64,000 nucleotides of DNA. It comes from Variovorax paradoxus. Lineage in GTDB: Bacteria; Pseudomonadota; Gammaproteobacteria; Burkholderiales; Burkholderiaceae_C. How positions within the stretch are numbered: the first letter of the stretch is position 1; each line of letters begins with the position of its first letter. The stretch spans positions 1 through 64,000 of the forward strand of contig NZ_JAGGNU010000008.1 in assembly GCF_018614915.1 (NCBI RefSeq). Reading direction: 5' to 3'. Shown here in pieces: positions 46,408 through 56,800 of this stretch. The notes beneath the pieces were generated by a model that was not told the DNA's origin, did no database searches, and saw only the letters and a list, made by a program, of their open reading frames with translations. Both the position numbers and the translations under genes were made by a program.

Positions 46408-47478
46408 ATGACCACACCCCCCGCCGCAACGCACCAACTCGCCGTCCTCATCGGCCGCTTCCAGCCCTTTCACAACGGCCACCAGGTTCTGCTGCGGAAG
46501 GCACTCGACGCGGCGCCGCGCGTGGCGGTGGTGATCGGCTCGGCCTTTCAGGCGCGCTCGCCGAAAAATCCTTTCAGCTGGCAGGAGCGCGCGGAAATGA
46601 TCCGCCTCTCATTGGCCGAAGCCGACCGGCAGCGCGTGTTGGTCGTGCCGATGCGCGATCACTTCGACGAGGAACGCTGGTTCGCCGAGCTGCGGCAGGC
46701 GATCGATGCGGCGCTCTCCGCGCGGGACGCGCCATCCTCGCCGACCGTGCTGATCGGCCACGTCAAAGACGCCACGCGCGACTATCTCCATGGCTTCGAA
46801 GGCTGGACGCTGCAAGCGGCGGAGCGCGTTCACACCGCCGGCGCGAACGCGGTGCGCGATGCAATCTTCGGTAATGCCAAGGACACGCCGCAGACGCTGG
46901 CCCGTGCGGTGCCGGCGAGCACCCTCGCCTACCTGCGCGAATGGATGGCGGGACCTCTTTTCGCCCCGCTCGCGCACGAGTGGGAGCTGCTGCGGCAACA
47001 CGACGAATCGTGGTCCGTGGCGCCCTACCCGGTGGTGCTGGTCACCGTCGACTGCGTCGTGAAGTGCCGCGACCGGGTGCTGCTGATTCGCCGCGGCCAT
47101 GCGCCCGGCAAGGGGTTGACCGCCGTGCCGGGCGGCTTTCTCGAACCGCGCGAGACCACGCTGCAGTCGGCGCTGCGCGAACTCGAGGAAGAAACGCACC
47201 TCGATCTTCCGCCTGCCGCGCTGCTCGCCTGCCTTGCCAGCACCGAGGTCTTCGACCGCCCCGATCGCAGCCAACGCGGCCGCACGATCACGCACGGACA
47301 TTTCTTCGACCTGGGCGATCGCGCGCTGCCCAACGTGCGTGCGGACGACGACGCCGCCGCCGCCGAATGGGTGCCTGTCGGCGAGCTTTGCGCGCGCGAG
47401 GAGCAGTTCCTGGACGACCACTTCCAGATGCTCGATCACTTCCTCGGCTTGCTGCCGCGGCCGGCCGGGCTGGCCTGA
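46408..47478 (+). CDS. nadM: Bifunctional NMN adenylyltransferase / Nudix hydrolase
   Basis: The 356-residue protein is a fusion. The N-terminal half (about 1-180) is a nucleotidyltransferase of the NadM type with GRFQPFHNGH (16-25) and SPKNPFSWQERAEMI. The C-terminal half is a Nudix hydrolase with the box GGFLEPRETTLQSALRELEE, satisfying G-x5-E-x7-R-E-x2-E-E. In characterised fusions the first part makes NAD+ from NMN and ATP and the second splits ADP-ribose. This points to NAD salvage or repair. The ATG at 46408 has no good ribosome binding site but is the conserved start. Confidence 0.92.
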   Translation: MTTPPAATHQLAVLIGRFQPFHNGHQVLLRKALDAAPRVAVVIGSAFQARSPKNPFSWQERAEMIRLSLAEADRQRVLVVPMRDHFDEERWFAELRQAIDAALSARDAPSSPTVLIGHVKDATRDYLHGFEGWTLQAAERVHTAGANAVRDAIFGNAKDTPQTLARAVPASTLAYLREWMAGPLFAPLAHEWELLRQHDESWSVAPYPVVLVTVDCVVKCRDRVLLIRRGHAPGKGLTAVPGGFLEPRETTLQSALRELEEETHLDLPPAALLACLASTEVFDRPDRSQRGRTITHGHFFDLGDRALPNVRADDDAAAAEWVPVGELCAREEQFLDDHFQMLDHFLGLLPRPAGLA

Positions 47479-47647
47479 ATGCGCTCCCTGTAGGCAGACG
47501 CCCACGCGTTCGCATTGCCTTCTCCGGCAGGGAAGGCCGAAACGGACGCCTAAGCTCCTTGCATCCATGCGTATCAGGCTCTTTCCTTCGAGCCTCCTGC
47601 CCGAGCGGCGAACCCTTTCCTCCTCCCGGCGCCCCCGGCGCCGTTCT

Positions 47648-47675
47648 ACAGCGTCCTTCGGGGCGCTGTTTTTTT
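47648..47675 (+). terminator. Intrinsic terminator after nadM
   Basis: The stem ACAGCGTCC with GGGCGCTGT (47648-47669, containing one G-T pair) closes on a short loop and is followed by seven T bases to 47675. It lies 170 bp after the nadM stop, within an otherwise gene-free 214-bp gap, and faces the convergent plsC gene. Confidence 0.8.
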
Positions 47676-47692
47676 GGCTGACGGAGCTGCTC

Positions 47693-48433
47693 TCAGTGCG
47701 TCGCGCGGTGTAGCGCCTCGACGTCGGCGCGCAACGAGCGGGCCCAGGCGCGGCGGTCGCGCCCCGCCGAGTGCTGGAGTTCGCCGAAGCGCACGATCGC
47801 GAGCAGCGGGGGCGCCTTCAACGTGTTCCAGACTGAGGTGACCAAGTTATCGTCATCGACATAGCGCGGCGCGTGGGTGGTTTCGCCGCTGGCAGCGACT
47901 GCGAAGCGCAGCGCGGTCGGTTGCACCGGGGCACCTGAAGAAATGGCGGCCTGCAACAGGTTGGCGTGAAAGGGCAACAGTGTGCCGTTGCTGGTCGTGC
48001 CCTCGGGAAACACCGCGATCAGGTCGCCGTTGCACAGCGCCTCGGTCATGTGATGCACCACGCGCAGCGTGTCGCGGCGCCGCTCGCGCTCGATGTAGAG
48101 CGAGCCCGCGCCGGTCGACAACGTGCCGATCAGCGGCCAATGCCGCACGTTCGACCTGGAGACGAAACGCACGTGGCGCGCCGCATGGATGGTGACGATA
48201 TCGAGCCACGACAGGTGGTTGCTCACCACCAGCACCGGTCCGTGCGCAGGCGGCGTGCCCTGCACCACGAGGCGGATGCCCATCAAGATCAGCAGACGAT
48301 CCGCCCACTGCTGGACGCGCAGTTCGCGCTCTGCCTGCGACAGCTGCGAAAACTTCATGCGGATGGTCCACCAGCCAACGCACAGGTGCGCAGTCACGCG
48401 CGCCAGCTTCAAGGAGGCGGACAGGGCCTGCAT
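47693..48433 (-). CDS. 1-acyl-sn-glycerol-3-phosphate acyltransferase (PlsC-like)
   Basis: From the ATG at 48433 the product has 246 residues. It carries the acyltransferase motifs N-H-x4-D (VVSNHLSWLDIV) and FPEGTTSNG, and an N-terminal hydrophobic region (LKLARVTAHLCVGWWTI). It transfers an acyl chain to lysophosphatidic acid or a related lipid at the inner membrane. A longer frame to 48511 overlaps the end of the pyrC' gene; 48433 is chosen as 19 bp after that gene, though its ribosome binding site is weak. It is the last gene of the pyr block. Confidence 0.88.
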   Translation of the reverse strand: MQALSASLKLARVTAHLCVGWWTIRMKFSQLSQAERELRVQQWADRLLILMGIRLVVQGTPPAHGPVLVVSNHLSWLDIVTIHAARHVRFVSRSNVRHWPLIGTLSTGAGSLYIERERRRDTLRVVHHMTEALCNGDLIAVFPEGTTSNGTLLPFHANLLQAAISSGAPVQPTALRFAVAASGETTHAPRYVDDDNLVTSVWNTLKAPPLLAIVRFGELQHSAGRDRRAWARSLRADVEALHRATH

Positions 48434-48452
48434 CACGCGGTGTTCTTCGCGT

Positions 48453-49724
48453 TCAACCGTGCACCAGCCGACCACCCACCAGCGTGAAGCGGACCTGCCC
48501 GCGCAGCGCATAGCCGCCGAAGGGCGTGTGCTTGCCCTGGCTGCGCAGCGCCTCGGGCCGCACCTCCCATTCGAGCGCAGGATCGACGACGCAGAGATCG
48601 GCGGCCAGGCCCGGCGACAGCCGGCCCGCTTCTTCGGCGCCGATCAGCCGTGCGGGCGCGGCGCTCACGACTTCGATCGCGCGCGCCAGGCCGGCACCGC
48701 TTTGCTCGCCCCATTGCAGGGCCAGCGGCAGCAGCAGCTCGAGGCCGGTGGCGCCCGGCTCGCTTTCGGCGAAAGGCAGGGTCTTGGCGTCGGCTTCCAC
48801 CGGCGTGTGGTCGGACACCAGCGCGTCGATGGTGCCGTCGGCCAGCGCCGCCGAGAGCGCATCGCGGTCGCGCTGCTGGCGCAGCGGCGGATTGAGCCGC
48901 GCGCGGCTGTCGAAGTAGCCGATGTCGGTATCGGCCAGGTGCAGCGAGTTGATGCTGAGGTCGCAGCTGAGCGGCAGGCCCTCGGCCTTGGCGGCGCGCA
49001 CCAGGGCCACGCCGGCCGCGCTCGACAGGCGGCACAGATGCACGCGCGCGCCGGTGCTGCGCATGAGCTCGACGATGGTGAAGATCGCGATCGTCTCTGC
49101 CGCGACCGGTACGCCCGACAGGCCGAGCCGGGTGGCGAGCGGGCCGCTGGCGGCCACGCCTTTGCCCAGGTCGCGCTCCTGCGGCCGGAGCCACACCGTG
49201 TAGCCGAAGGTGCTGGCGTACTGCAGCGCTCGCTGCAGCACCTGCGTGTTGCCCAGCGGGACGTCCGCCTGGCCGAAGCCGACGCAGCCGGCCTCGGTGA
49301 GCTCGGCCATCTCGGTGAGCACCTCGCCCGCCAAGCCGCGCGTGAGCGCGCCGAGCGGGAACAGGCGCGCACGCTGCATCTTCTCGGCCCGGAACTTGAG
49401 CATCTCGACCAGGCCCGGCTCGTCGAGCACCGGATCGGTGTCGGGCGGGCAGACCAGGCTGGTGACGCCGCCGGCCACGGCCGCGGCCATCTCGCTTTCG
49501 AGCATGCCTTCGTGCTCGTAGCCGGGCTCGCGCAGCCGCGCGGCCAGGTCCACCAGGCCGGGCACGACCAGGCAGCCCTTCGCGTCGAGCGTGCGGTCGG
49601 CGCGGAAGCCGGCGGGTGCGCTGCCGATGGCGAGCACCTTGCCGTCGGCAATGGCCACATCGGCCAACTGATCGACGCCCGAAGCCGGATCGATGATGCG
49701 TCCGTTGGTGATCTGAATTCTCAT
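48453..49724 (-). CDS. pyrC': Inactive dihydroorotase-like subunit (PyrC')
   Basis: The 423-residue protein has the class I dihydroorotase fold but lacks the metal ligands. Where active enzymes have DxHxHxREPG it reads DLAARLREPG, so both histidines are gone; further ligand sites read SINSLHLAD and SDHTPV, again altered. This matches the non-catalytic PyrC' that forms a complex with aspartate transcarbamoylase in many proteobacteria and is needed for its assembly. It follows pyrB after 16 bp. An active dihydroorotase must be encoded elsewhere. Confidence 0.9.
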   Translation of the reverse strand: MRIQITNGRIIDPASGVDQLADVAIADGKVLAIGSAPAGFRADRTLDAKGCLVVPGLVDLAARLREPGYEHEGMLESEMAAAVAGGVTSLVCPPDTDPVLDEPGLVEMLKFRAEKMQRARLFPLGALTRGLAGEVLTEMAELTEAGCVGFGQADVPLGNTQVLQRALQYASTFGYTVWLRPQERDLGKGVAASGPLATRLGLSGVPVAAETIAIFTIVELMRSTGARVHLCRLSSAAGVALVRAAKAEGLPLSCDLSINSLHLADTDIGYFDSRARLNPPLRQQRDRDALSAALADGTIDALVSDHTPVEADAKTLPFAESEPGATGLELLLPLALQWGEQSGAGLARAIEVVSAAPARLIGAEEAGRLSPGLAADLCVVDPALEWEVRPEALRSQGKHTPFGGYALRGQVRFTLVGGRLVHG

Positions 49725-49740
49725 GCTTGTTCTCTATGGC

Positions 49741-50703
49741 TCAGGCTTCGTTTCCCGCGACGATGCTCATCACCGCCATGCGCACCGCGATGCCGAAGGT
49801 CACCTGCGGCAGGATCACGCTCTGGCGGCCGTCGACCACGGCCGAGTCGATCTCGACGCCGCGGTTGATCGGCCCCGGATGCATCACGATCGCATCCGGC
49901 TTGGCGAGCTGCAGCTTCTCGGGCGTGAGCCCGTAGGTCTTGAAGAATTCCTGCGACGACGGCAGCAGCGCGCCGCTCATGCGCTCGTTCTGCAGCCGCA
50001 GCATGATGATGACGTCGCAGTCCTTGATGCCTTCCTCGAGGGTGTGGCACACGCGCACGCCCATCTGCGCCATGTCGCCCGGCACCAGCGTCTTGGGGCC
50101 GACCACGCGCACCTCGGCGCAGCCCAGCGTGGTGAGGCCATGGATGTCGGAGCGCGCCACGCGCGAATGCAGCACGTCGCCGACGATCGCCACCGTGAGG
50201 TTGGCAAAGTCCTTCTTGTAGTGGCGGATCGTGTACATGTCGAGCAGCCCCTGCGTCGGGTGCGCATGGCGGCCGTCGCCGGCATTCACCACGTGCACGT
50301 GCGGCGCGACGTGCTGCGCGATCAGGTAGGGCGCGCCCGATTCGCTGTGCCGCACCACGAACAGGTCGGCCGCCATCGCGCTCAGGTTGGCGATGGTGTC
50401 GAGCAGCGACTCGCCCTTGGTCGCCGACGAGCGCGCGATGTCGAGGTTGATCACGTCCGCCGACAGGCGCTTGGCCGCGATCTCGAAGGTGGTGCGGGTG
50501 CGGGTCGAGTTCTCGAAGAAGAGATTGAACACGCTCTTGCCGCGCAGAAGGGGCACCTTCTTGACCTCGCGGTCGCTCACGCTGGTGAAGTTGGCCGCGG
50601 TGTCGAGGATGTGGGTGACGATGTCCTTCGGCAGGCCCTCGATCGAGAGCAGGTGGATCAGCTCGCCGTTCTTGTTGAGCTGGGGGTTGCGCTTATAGAG
50701 CAT
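49741..50703 (-). CDS. pyrB: Aspartate carbamoyltransferase catalytic subunit
   Basis: The 320-residue protein has the carbamoyl phosphate-binding STRTRT motif ([15 protein letters not shown]) and the aspartate-binding region with MLRLQNER and [12 protein letters not shown]. It makes carbamoyl aspartate, the second step of pyrimidine synthesis. Its ATG overlaps the pyrR stop by one base. It should form a dodecamer with the PyrC' neighbour. Confidence 0.95.
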   Translation of the reverse strand: MLYKRNPQLNKNGELIHLLSIEGLPKDIVTHILDTAANFTSVSDREVKKVPLLRGKSVFNLFFENSTRTRTTFEIAAKRLSADVINLDIARSSATKGESLLDTIANLSAMAADLFVVRHSESGAPYLIAQHVAPHVHVVNAGDGRHAHPTQGLLDMYTIRHYKKDFANLTVAIVGDVLHSRVARSDIHGLTTLGCAEVRVVGPKTLVPGDMAQMGVRVCHTLEEGIKDCDVIIMLRLQNERMSGALLPSSQEFFKTYGLTPEKLQLAKPDAIVMHPGPINRGVEIDSAVVDGRQSVILPQVTFGIAVRMAVMSIVAGNEA

Positions 50704-51200
50704 CAGTGACTTTCCTCCACCTGGAAGCTGAATGCGCCCTTGTCGTCGCGGGCGAGCGCGAGCGACTGCGCGGCCGGCAACTCGACCCGCGCCGCGGCGA
50801 AGTCCGCCGCCACCGGCAGCTCCCGCCCGCCGCGATCGACCAGCACCGCGAGCCGCACGCAGCCCGGCCGGCCGAAATCGAACAGCTCGTTGAGCACCGC
50901 GCGCAAGGTGCGGCCGGTGTAGAGCACGTCGTCGAGCAGGAGCACGTCGGCGCCGTTCACGTCGAAGGGCAGATGGGTCTGCGCGCTCGCGGCCAGGCCG
51001 CGGCGTGCGAAGTCGTCGCGGTGCATCGCCGACGAAATGGTGCCCGGCGCGCCGGGAAGACCGAGGTCTTTTTGCAGCCGCTCGACCAGCCAGGCACCGC
51101 CGGAGGTGATGCCGACCAGGCGGGTGTCGGCGCGCATCAGCGATTTCACGCCGGAGAGCAGCTCGACGTAGAGCGCCTCGGCGTCGGGAATGGAGTTCAC
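50703..51200 (-). CDS. pyrR: PyrR bifunctional regulator / uracil phosphoribosyltransferase
   Basis: The 165-residue protein has the PRPP-binding loop [16 protein letters not shown], the PyrR signature, and [13 protein letters not shown] near the start. In Gram-positives PyrR attenuates pyr mRNA; in proteobacteria its regulatory role differs or is lost. It overlaps the ruvX stop (ATGA) and pyrB, so the genes are tightly coupled. Confidence 0.92.
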   Translation of the reverse strand: MNSIPDAEALYVELLSGVKSLMRADTRLVGITSGGAWLVERLQKDLGLPGAPGTISSAMHRDDFARRGLAASAQTHLPFDVNGADVLLLDDVLYTGRTLRAVLNELFDFGRPGCVRLAVLVDRGGRELPVAADFAAARVELPAAQSLALARDDKGAFSFQVEESH

Positions 51201-51619
51201 GGAAGGCTCCTCAGGAACTGTTCAAGAATGATGCAGGCCGACGCCGCATCGGCATCGCGCGCGCCCGAGGCCAGCGCTTCGGTCGTGCTGTAGCGCTCGT
51301 CGACCTCGTAGACGGGCAGCCCGAAGCGGCCCTTGAGCTGCCGGGCGAAGCGCTGGGCGGCCCGTGTGTTGTCGTGCGGGGCGCCGTCGGGGTGGTAAGG
51401 AACGCCCACCACCAGCGCGTCCGGCTGCCATTCGCGGATGCGGGCCTCCACCTGCACGAAGCGCGCATCGCCCTCGGCCTTGATGGTGGGCTGCGGCGTG
51501 GCGCTCCTGAGCAGCCGGTTGCCGCTCGCGACGCCGGTGCGCTTCTGGCCGTAGTCGAAGGCCAGGAAGCTTTGGAAATGGGAGGGAACGGGAGCGGGAG
51601 GGACTGCGCTGTCGGGCAT
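51197..51619 (-). CDS. ruvX: Holliday junction resolvase-like protein (RuvX/YqgF)
   Basis: From the ATG at 51619 (AGGGG 7 bases upstream) the product has 140 residues. It has the RNase H-like fold with [26 protein letters not shown], and [14 protein letters not shown] with the last acidic residues (ARDADAASA). The family processes pre-16S rRNA ends and was first named for Holliday resolution. It overlaps pyrR by ATGA. A longer frame to 51655 lies in the repeat region. Confidence 0.92.
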   Translation of the reverse strand: MPDSAVPPAPVPSHFQSFLAFDYGQKRTGVASGNRLLRSATPQPTIKAEGDARFVQVEARIREWQPDALVVGVPYHPDGAPHDNTRAAQRFARQLKGRFGLPVYEVDERYSTTEALASGARDADAASACIILEQFLRSLP

Positions 51620-51640
51620 CGCCGGACCCCTCACTTGAGT

Positions 51641-51716
51641 CCCCGGGCTCGGCACTTCATGTCCTTGCTGCGCGCCGCGGGGGCGCGAGCTTGCTTGGAG
51701 CGGCCCGGCGCTGCGC
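51641..51716. repeat. Divergent relative of the dispersed intergenic repeat
   Basis: Read on the minus strand, the algH-ruvX gap contains GCCGGGCCGCT, a CCCCC run, then ATGAAGTG and a CCCGGGG block in the same order as in the repeats at 29699 and 33638. It lacks the AACCGGCTTT segment. I recall elements of this sort (GGGCCGC..CAAGCAAGCTCGC) as common between genes in Comamonadaceae. Relation to the other two is an inference from module order. Confidence 0.5.
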
Positions 51717-52316
51717 TCATGCGTGCCCCGCGTCCGGCGACAGCGTCCAGGCCTCGAGGCCCAGCAGCGACAGCGCCTTGTCGTAGCGCTGCTCGATCGG
51801 CGTGTCGAAGATCACGGCCGGATCGGCGCCCACCGTGAGCCAGCTGTTCTCGGCCAGCTCGGATTCGAGCTGGCCCTCGCCCCAGGCCGCGTAGCCGAGC
51901 GACACCAGCACCTTGCGCGGACCGGAACCGGTGGCCAGGGCCTCCAGCACGTCCTTGGAGGTCGTCATCTCGAGCCCGCCCGGAATGGTCATGGTCGAGG
52001 CGTAGACGGATTCGTTGGGCTTCTCGGCGTCGGAGAACACCGGCTCGTGCAGCACGAAGCCGCGCTCGGTCTGCACCGGACCGCCCTGGAACACGGGCGC
52101 GCTGCCGAGCTCGGGGCGCGAGAGGTGGAGTTCGATCTTCTCGAACAACACCTTGAGGTTGATGTCGCTGGGCTTGTTGATCACCAGGCCGAGCGCGCCG
52201 CGCTCGCTGTGCTCGCAGAGGTAGACCACGCTGCGGCTGAAGGCCTTGTCCTCCAGACCCGGCATCGCGATCAGGAAGTGATGCGTGAGGTTCATCGGGG
52301 CAGAATCGAAGGCCAT
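51717..52316 (-). CDS. algH: YqgE/AlgH family protein
   Basis: The product has 199 residues from the ATG at 52316, or 192 from the ATG at 52295. The conserved part starts NLTHHFLIAMPGLED, followed by VVYLCEHSERGALGLVINKP and VFQGGPVQTERGFVLH, all typical of YqgE/AlgH. The molecular function is unknown. The E. coli homologue begins at the position of the second ATG, which also avoids overlap with the divergent photolyase start, so 52295 may be the true one. Confidence 0.9.
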   Translation of the reverse strand: MAFDSAPMNLTHHFLIAMPGLEDKAFSRSVVYLCEHSERGALGLVINKPSDINLKVLFEKIELHLSRPELGSAPVFQGGPVQTERGFVLHEPVFSDAEKPNESVYASTMTIPGGLEMTTSKDVLEALATGSGPRKVLVSLGYAAWGEGQLESELAENSWLTVGADPAVIFDTPIEQRYDKALSLLGLEAWTLSPDAGHA

Positions 52317-53826
52317 GCCGCCGATTTTACTGGCCGTCGACAAGATCTATCCGAAGGGCCTGATGTGGTTTCGACGCGACCTGCGCGTGGACGACAACGC
52401 GGCGCTCTACCACGCGCTGCGCTCTTGCCGCCAGGTGATCTGCCTGTTCGTCTTCGACCGCGCGATCCTCGATGCCCTGCCGCGCGTGGACCGGCGGGTG
52501 GAATTCATCCGCGAGTCGCTGGTCGAGCTCGATTCCGAGCTGCGCGCGCTGGGCGGCGGGCTGATCGTGCGCCATGCGGTGGCCGCGGACGAGGTCGCGC
52601 CGCTGGCGCGCGCGTTGGGCGTGCAGGCCGTGTTCGCCAACCGCGACGACGAGCCCGACGCCCTCGCGCGCGACGCCAAGGTCTTCGGCGCGCTCGCCAA
52701 TGCCGGCATCGCCTTCCACACTCACAAGGACCAGGCCGTCTTCGAGCGCGACGAGCTGCTGACCCAGACCGGCCAGCCCCACACCGTGTTCACGCCCTAC
52801 AAGCGCGCCTGGCTCGCCAAGGTCGACGCTTTCTATCTCAAGCCCTACCCAGTGCGCGGATACACCGACGCGCTGGCCCCCGCGCCCGAGAAATTCCGCG
52901 CGCCGGTGCCGGCGCTGGCCGAGATCGGCTTCGAGCCCAGCAATCTTTCGGCGCTCGAGATCCCGACCGGCAGCCAGGGTGCCGCCGCACTGTTCGGCGA
53001 CTTCTTCCAGCGCATCGACCGCTACGACGCGGCGCGCGACTACCCCGCCGTGCGCGGCCCCAGCTATCTCGGCGTCCACCTGCGCTTCGGCACGGTCTCG
53101 ATCCGGCAGCTCGCGGGCGCCGCGCACCAGCTTTCGCTGCAAGGCAACGCCGGCGCGGCGAGCTGGCTCGGCGAGCTGATCTGGCGCGACTTCTATTTCC
53201 AGATCCTCGCCCACCATCCGCAGGTGGCCGCGAGCGGCGAGTCGAAGAGCTTCCGGCCGGAGTACGACAAGATCCAGTGGCACCACGGCAAGCACGCCGA
53301 CCTGCTCTTCGACGCCTGGTGCAAGGGCCAGACCGGCTACCCGCTGGTCGACGCCGCCATGGCGCAGATCAACCAGAGCGGCTACATGCACAACCGACTG
53401 CGCATGGTGGTGGCGAGCTTCCTGTGCAAGGACCTGGGGCTGGACTGGCGGCGCGGCGAGCGCTACTTCGCGCTGCACCTCAACGACTTCGAGCTGTCGT
53501 CCAACAACGGCGGCTGGCAGTGGGCGAGCGGCAGCGGCTGCGACGCCCAGCCCTACTTCCGCATCTTCAACCCGGTGACGCAGAGCGAGCGCTTCGACCC
53601 CGAAGGCAAGTTCATCCGCCGCTACCTGCCGCAGCTCGCGAAGCTGCCCGATGCGGCGATCCACGCGCCCTGGACGGCCTCGCCGCTGGAGCTGGAAGCA
53701 GCCGGCGTGGCGCTGGGCGAGGACTACCCGAAGCCGATCGTCGACCACGCCGAGGCGCGCGAGCGGACGCTGCAGCGCTACGGGGTGGTGCGACAGGCCT
53801 TCGACGGAAAAAAGCGCAGGGCCTGA
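52315..53826 (+). CDS. phrB: Deoxyribodipyrimidine photolyase
   Basis: The 503-residue protein (from 52315) begins with the photolyase hallmark GLMWFRRDLRVDDNAAL, has the FAD-binding region TGYPLVDAAMAQINQSGYMH and ends with WASGSGCDAQPYFRIFNP and similar. It repairs cyclobutane pyrimidine dimers with blue light. Starts at 52285, 52315 and 52363 are possible; the last is just before WFRRD and has AAGGG 4 bases upstream. Its 5' end faces algH with little or no gap. Confidence 0.93.
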   Translation: MPPILLAVDKIYPKGLMWFRRDLRVDDNAALYHALRSCRQVICLFVFDRAILDALPRVDRRVEFIRESLVELDSELRALGGGLIVRHAVAADEVAPLARALGVQAVFANRDDEPDALARDAKVFGALANAGIAFHTHKDQAVFERDELLTQTGQPHTVFTPYKRAWLAKVDAFYLKPYPVRGYTDALAPAPEKFRAPVPALAEIGFEPSNLSALEIPTGSQGAAALFGDFFQRIDRYDAARDYPAVRGPSYLGVHLRFGTVSIRQLAGAAHQLSLQGNAGAASWLGELIWRDFYFQILAHHPQVAASGESKSFRPEYDKIQWHHGKHADLLFDAWCKGQTGYPLVDAAMAQINQSGYMHNRLRMVVASFLCKDLGLDWRRGERYFALHLNDFELSSNNGGWQWASGSGCDAQPYFRIFNPVTQSERFDPEGKFIRRYLPQLAKLPDAAIHAPWTASPLELEAAGVALGEDYPKPIVDHAEARERTLQRYGVVRQAFDGKKRRA

Positions 53827-53841
53827 GGCCCTGCGCCGCCC

Positions 53842-56800
53842 TCAGGCTGCCATCGCCACCGGCGCTTCTGCGCTGGTGTAGGCACGCACCAGCCGCAGCA
53901 GCTCGTCTTCGGAATAGGGCTTGCCGAGGTAGTGGTTCACGCCCAGCGTGCGCGCATGGTCGCGGTGCTTCTCGGCGATGCGCGAGGTGATCATGATGAT
54001 CGGCAGGCCGGCCAGCGACGCGTCGGCGCGGATGTTGCGCGCGAGGTCGAAGCCGTCCATGCGCGGCATCTCGATGTCGGACAGCACCACGGCCGGCCGC
54101 TCCTGCTGCAGCCGCTCCAGTGCCTGCAGGCCGTCGGCCGCCAGCATGACGCGGTAGCCCTCGCGCTGCAGCAGGCGCTGCGTCACGCGCCGCACCGTGA
54201 TCGAGTCGTCGACCACCAGCACCAGCGGGATCTGGGGTGCGGTCTGGACCGCCATCGCGTCCGCGATGCGTGCACCCTGCGACGACGCGGCCGGCGTGGC
54301 CGCGGCCTGGAGCTGGCGCGCCTTCTCGCCATGCACCGCGGCCAGCGCGACGGGGTTGTAGATCATCGCCACCGCGCCCGAGGCCAGCACCGAGATGCCG
54401 GCCATGCCGGGCAGCCGCGAGAGCTGCGGCCCGAGGTTCTTGACCACGACTTCCTGGTTGCCCAGCACTTCGTCCACGTGCAGTGCGACACGCTGGGCCG
54501 CGCTTCGCACGACGACGATGGTGTTGGTCTTGCCCGGTGCGCGCTCGCTGCGAGCGGAGGACTGCAGCAGCGCGCCGGCCCAGAAGAACGGCACCTGCTC
54601 GCCGGCAAAGGCGTAGCGCTGATGGAGGTAGGCGGTTTCGAGATCGGAGCCGCTGGCGCGCTGCACGATTTCCACCAGGTTGGACGGCACGCCCATCGAG
54701 GTGGCGCCGGCCCGCAGCATCACCACGTGCGTCACGGCGGTGGTCAGCGGCAGCACGAGCTTGAAGCTGGTGCCCTCGCCGGGCTTGCTCTGCGTTTCGA
54801 TGCGGCCGCCGAGCGCGGCGACCTGCGCCCGCACCACGTCCATGCCGATGCCGCGGCCGGCCAGTTCCGAGACCTGCTCGGCGGTCGAGAAGCCGGGCTG
54901 GAAAATCAGTTCGGCCGCCTCGTCGTCGCTGAGCTGCTGGCCCGCGGCGATCAGCCCCAGGGACAGCGCGCGCTCTGCGATGCGCTTGTGGTTGAGGCCT
55001 GCGCCATCGTCGCGGAAGCTCACCGAGACGTCGTTGCCTTCGTGGTGCAGTTCGATGACCACCAGGCCGCTGGCCTCCTTGCCGGCCTTGTCGCGTACCG
55101 CCGGATCCTCGATGCCGTGCGCGACGCAGTTGCGCAGCAGGTGCTCGAAGGCGGGCGTCATGCGATCCAGCACGCCGCGGTCCATCTCGATCGAGCCGCC
55201 GACGATGTCCAGGCGCACCTGCTTGCCGGTGTCCTTGGACGCCTGCCGCACCACGCGGTACAGGCGTTCGGAAATGCCCTCGAACTCGACCATGCGCGTG
55301 CGCAGCAGGCCGCGCTGGAGTTCGCGCGTCTGGCGCGCCTGCGCGCTGAGGTCGTCTTCGGTGGCCTGCACGGTCTTCTGGAGCGTGCGCTGCACGGTCG
55401 CGACGTCGTTGACCGATTCGGCCATCATGCGCGTGAGTTCCTGCACGCGCGTGAAGCGGTCGAACTCGAGCGGGTCGAAGCCTTGCTGCGAGTCCTTGGC
55501 CTGCGCCAAGCGCGACTGCATCTGGCTTTCGGCCTGGACCTCGATGTCGCGCAGCTGCTGGCGCAGGCGGTCCAGGTTGCCGGTCAGGTCGCCGAGCGAG
55601 GCGCGCAGCTGGGCCAACTCGGCCTCGAGCCGCGAGCGGGTGATGATGACCTCGCCGGCCTGTGCCACCAGGCGGTCGAGCAGGTGGGTGCGGATGCGCA
55701 CGGCCTGGCTCGACACCGTGCGCAGCGGCATCAGCGCGGAAGGCGAAGGCAGCGCCACGGCGCGGCGTTGCACATTCGCATCGGCAACGGGTGCGGGTTC
55801 TGCCGTATCCGTCGCCGGCTCCGAGGTGTCGACTGTCGCTTCTGCCGCTTCCGCCGTGGGAGCGACCGGAACTCCGGCGACCACGCGCTGCACCAGTTCG
55901 GTCTGGATCGCGTCGTCTGCGGCGCGCAGCCCGTCGAAGGTGGCCTGCAGCGTGTCGAAACGGGTGAGCAGGTGCTCGATCGCCTGGCGGTCGGCGCCGC
56001 CGGCGCTGATCGCTTCGATCTCGGATTCCATGCGATGGGCGCGCTCGCCCAAGCGCATCGCGCCGGCCAGCCGCGCGCTGCCCTTGAGCGTGTGCAAGGT
56101 GCGCAGCGTGGAGGCGCGAGGCGCCGGATCGTCGGGATGCTGCGACCACTCGCGCAATGCGGCACCGAGCTGCGGCAGCAGTTCGGCGGCCTCTTCCTCG
56201 AAGATCGGGAACAGGTCGACGTCGACCACGTCCGTGGCGTCGATGGCGTCCTCCGAATCGTCGAGGGCCACGTCGGCCACCGCGAAACGCAACGAGGCCG
56301 CGGACCCGATCGCCGCTTCACCCATGTCGATGGGCATCAGCGATGCGGCGACCTCGCGCAGCGCCCGCATCGTTTCTTCGGCCGGCTCATGCAGGAAGCC
56401 GGCGGCGAACTGGTGCAGCAGACGCCGCAATTCCTCGGCCGCCGCCACCAGCACGGCACCTTGTGCCGGCGTGCCGCGGCCCTGCATGTGCAGATGCTGC
56501 AGCGCCGCTTCGAAAGAACGCGCCATGTCCGACAGGCCCTGGAAGCCCACGGTCGCAGAACTGCCGGCGAGCGAATGGGCGAGCCCGATGGTCGAGTCCG
56601 ATACGCGTTCGTGCGATTCGAGCGCCCACTCGCCAACCTCGGTGGCCAGCTGGCGCGACCATTCGTCGGCTTCGTTGAGATAGACGTTGTAAAGCGCGAT
56701 GCCGATGCACAGCGGACCGATCACCTTCACCTGGTCGTCGGCACTCGGGGTGGGCGGATGCTCGGACGCAGCTTCGGGCTCCGCCGGGCTGGCCAGGACC

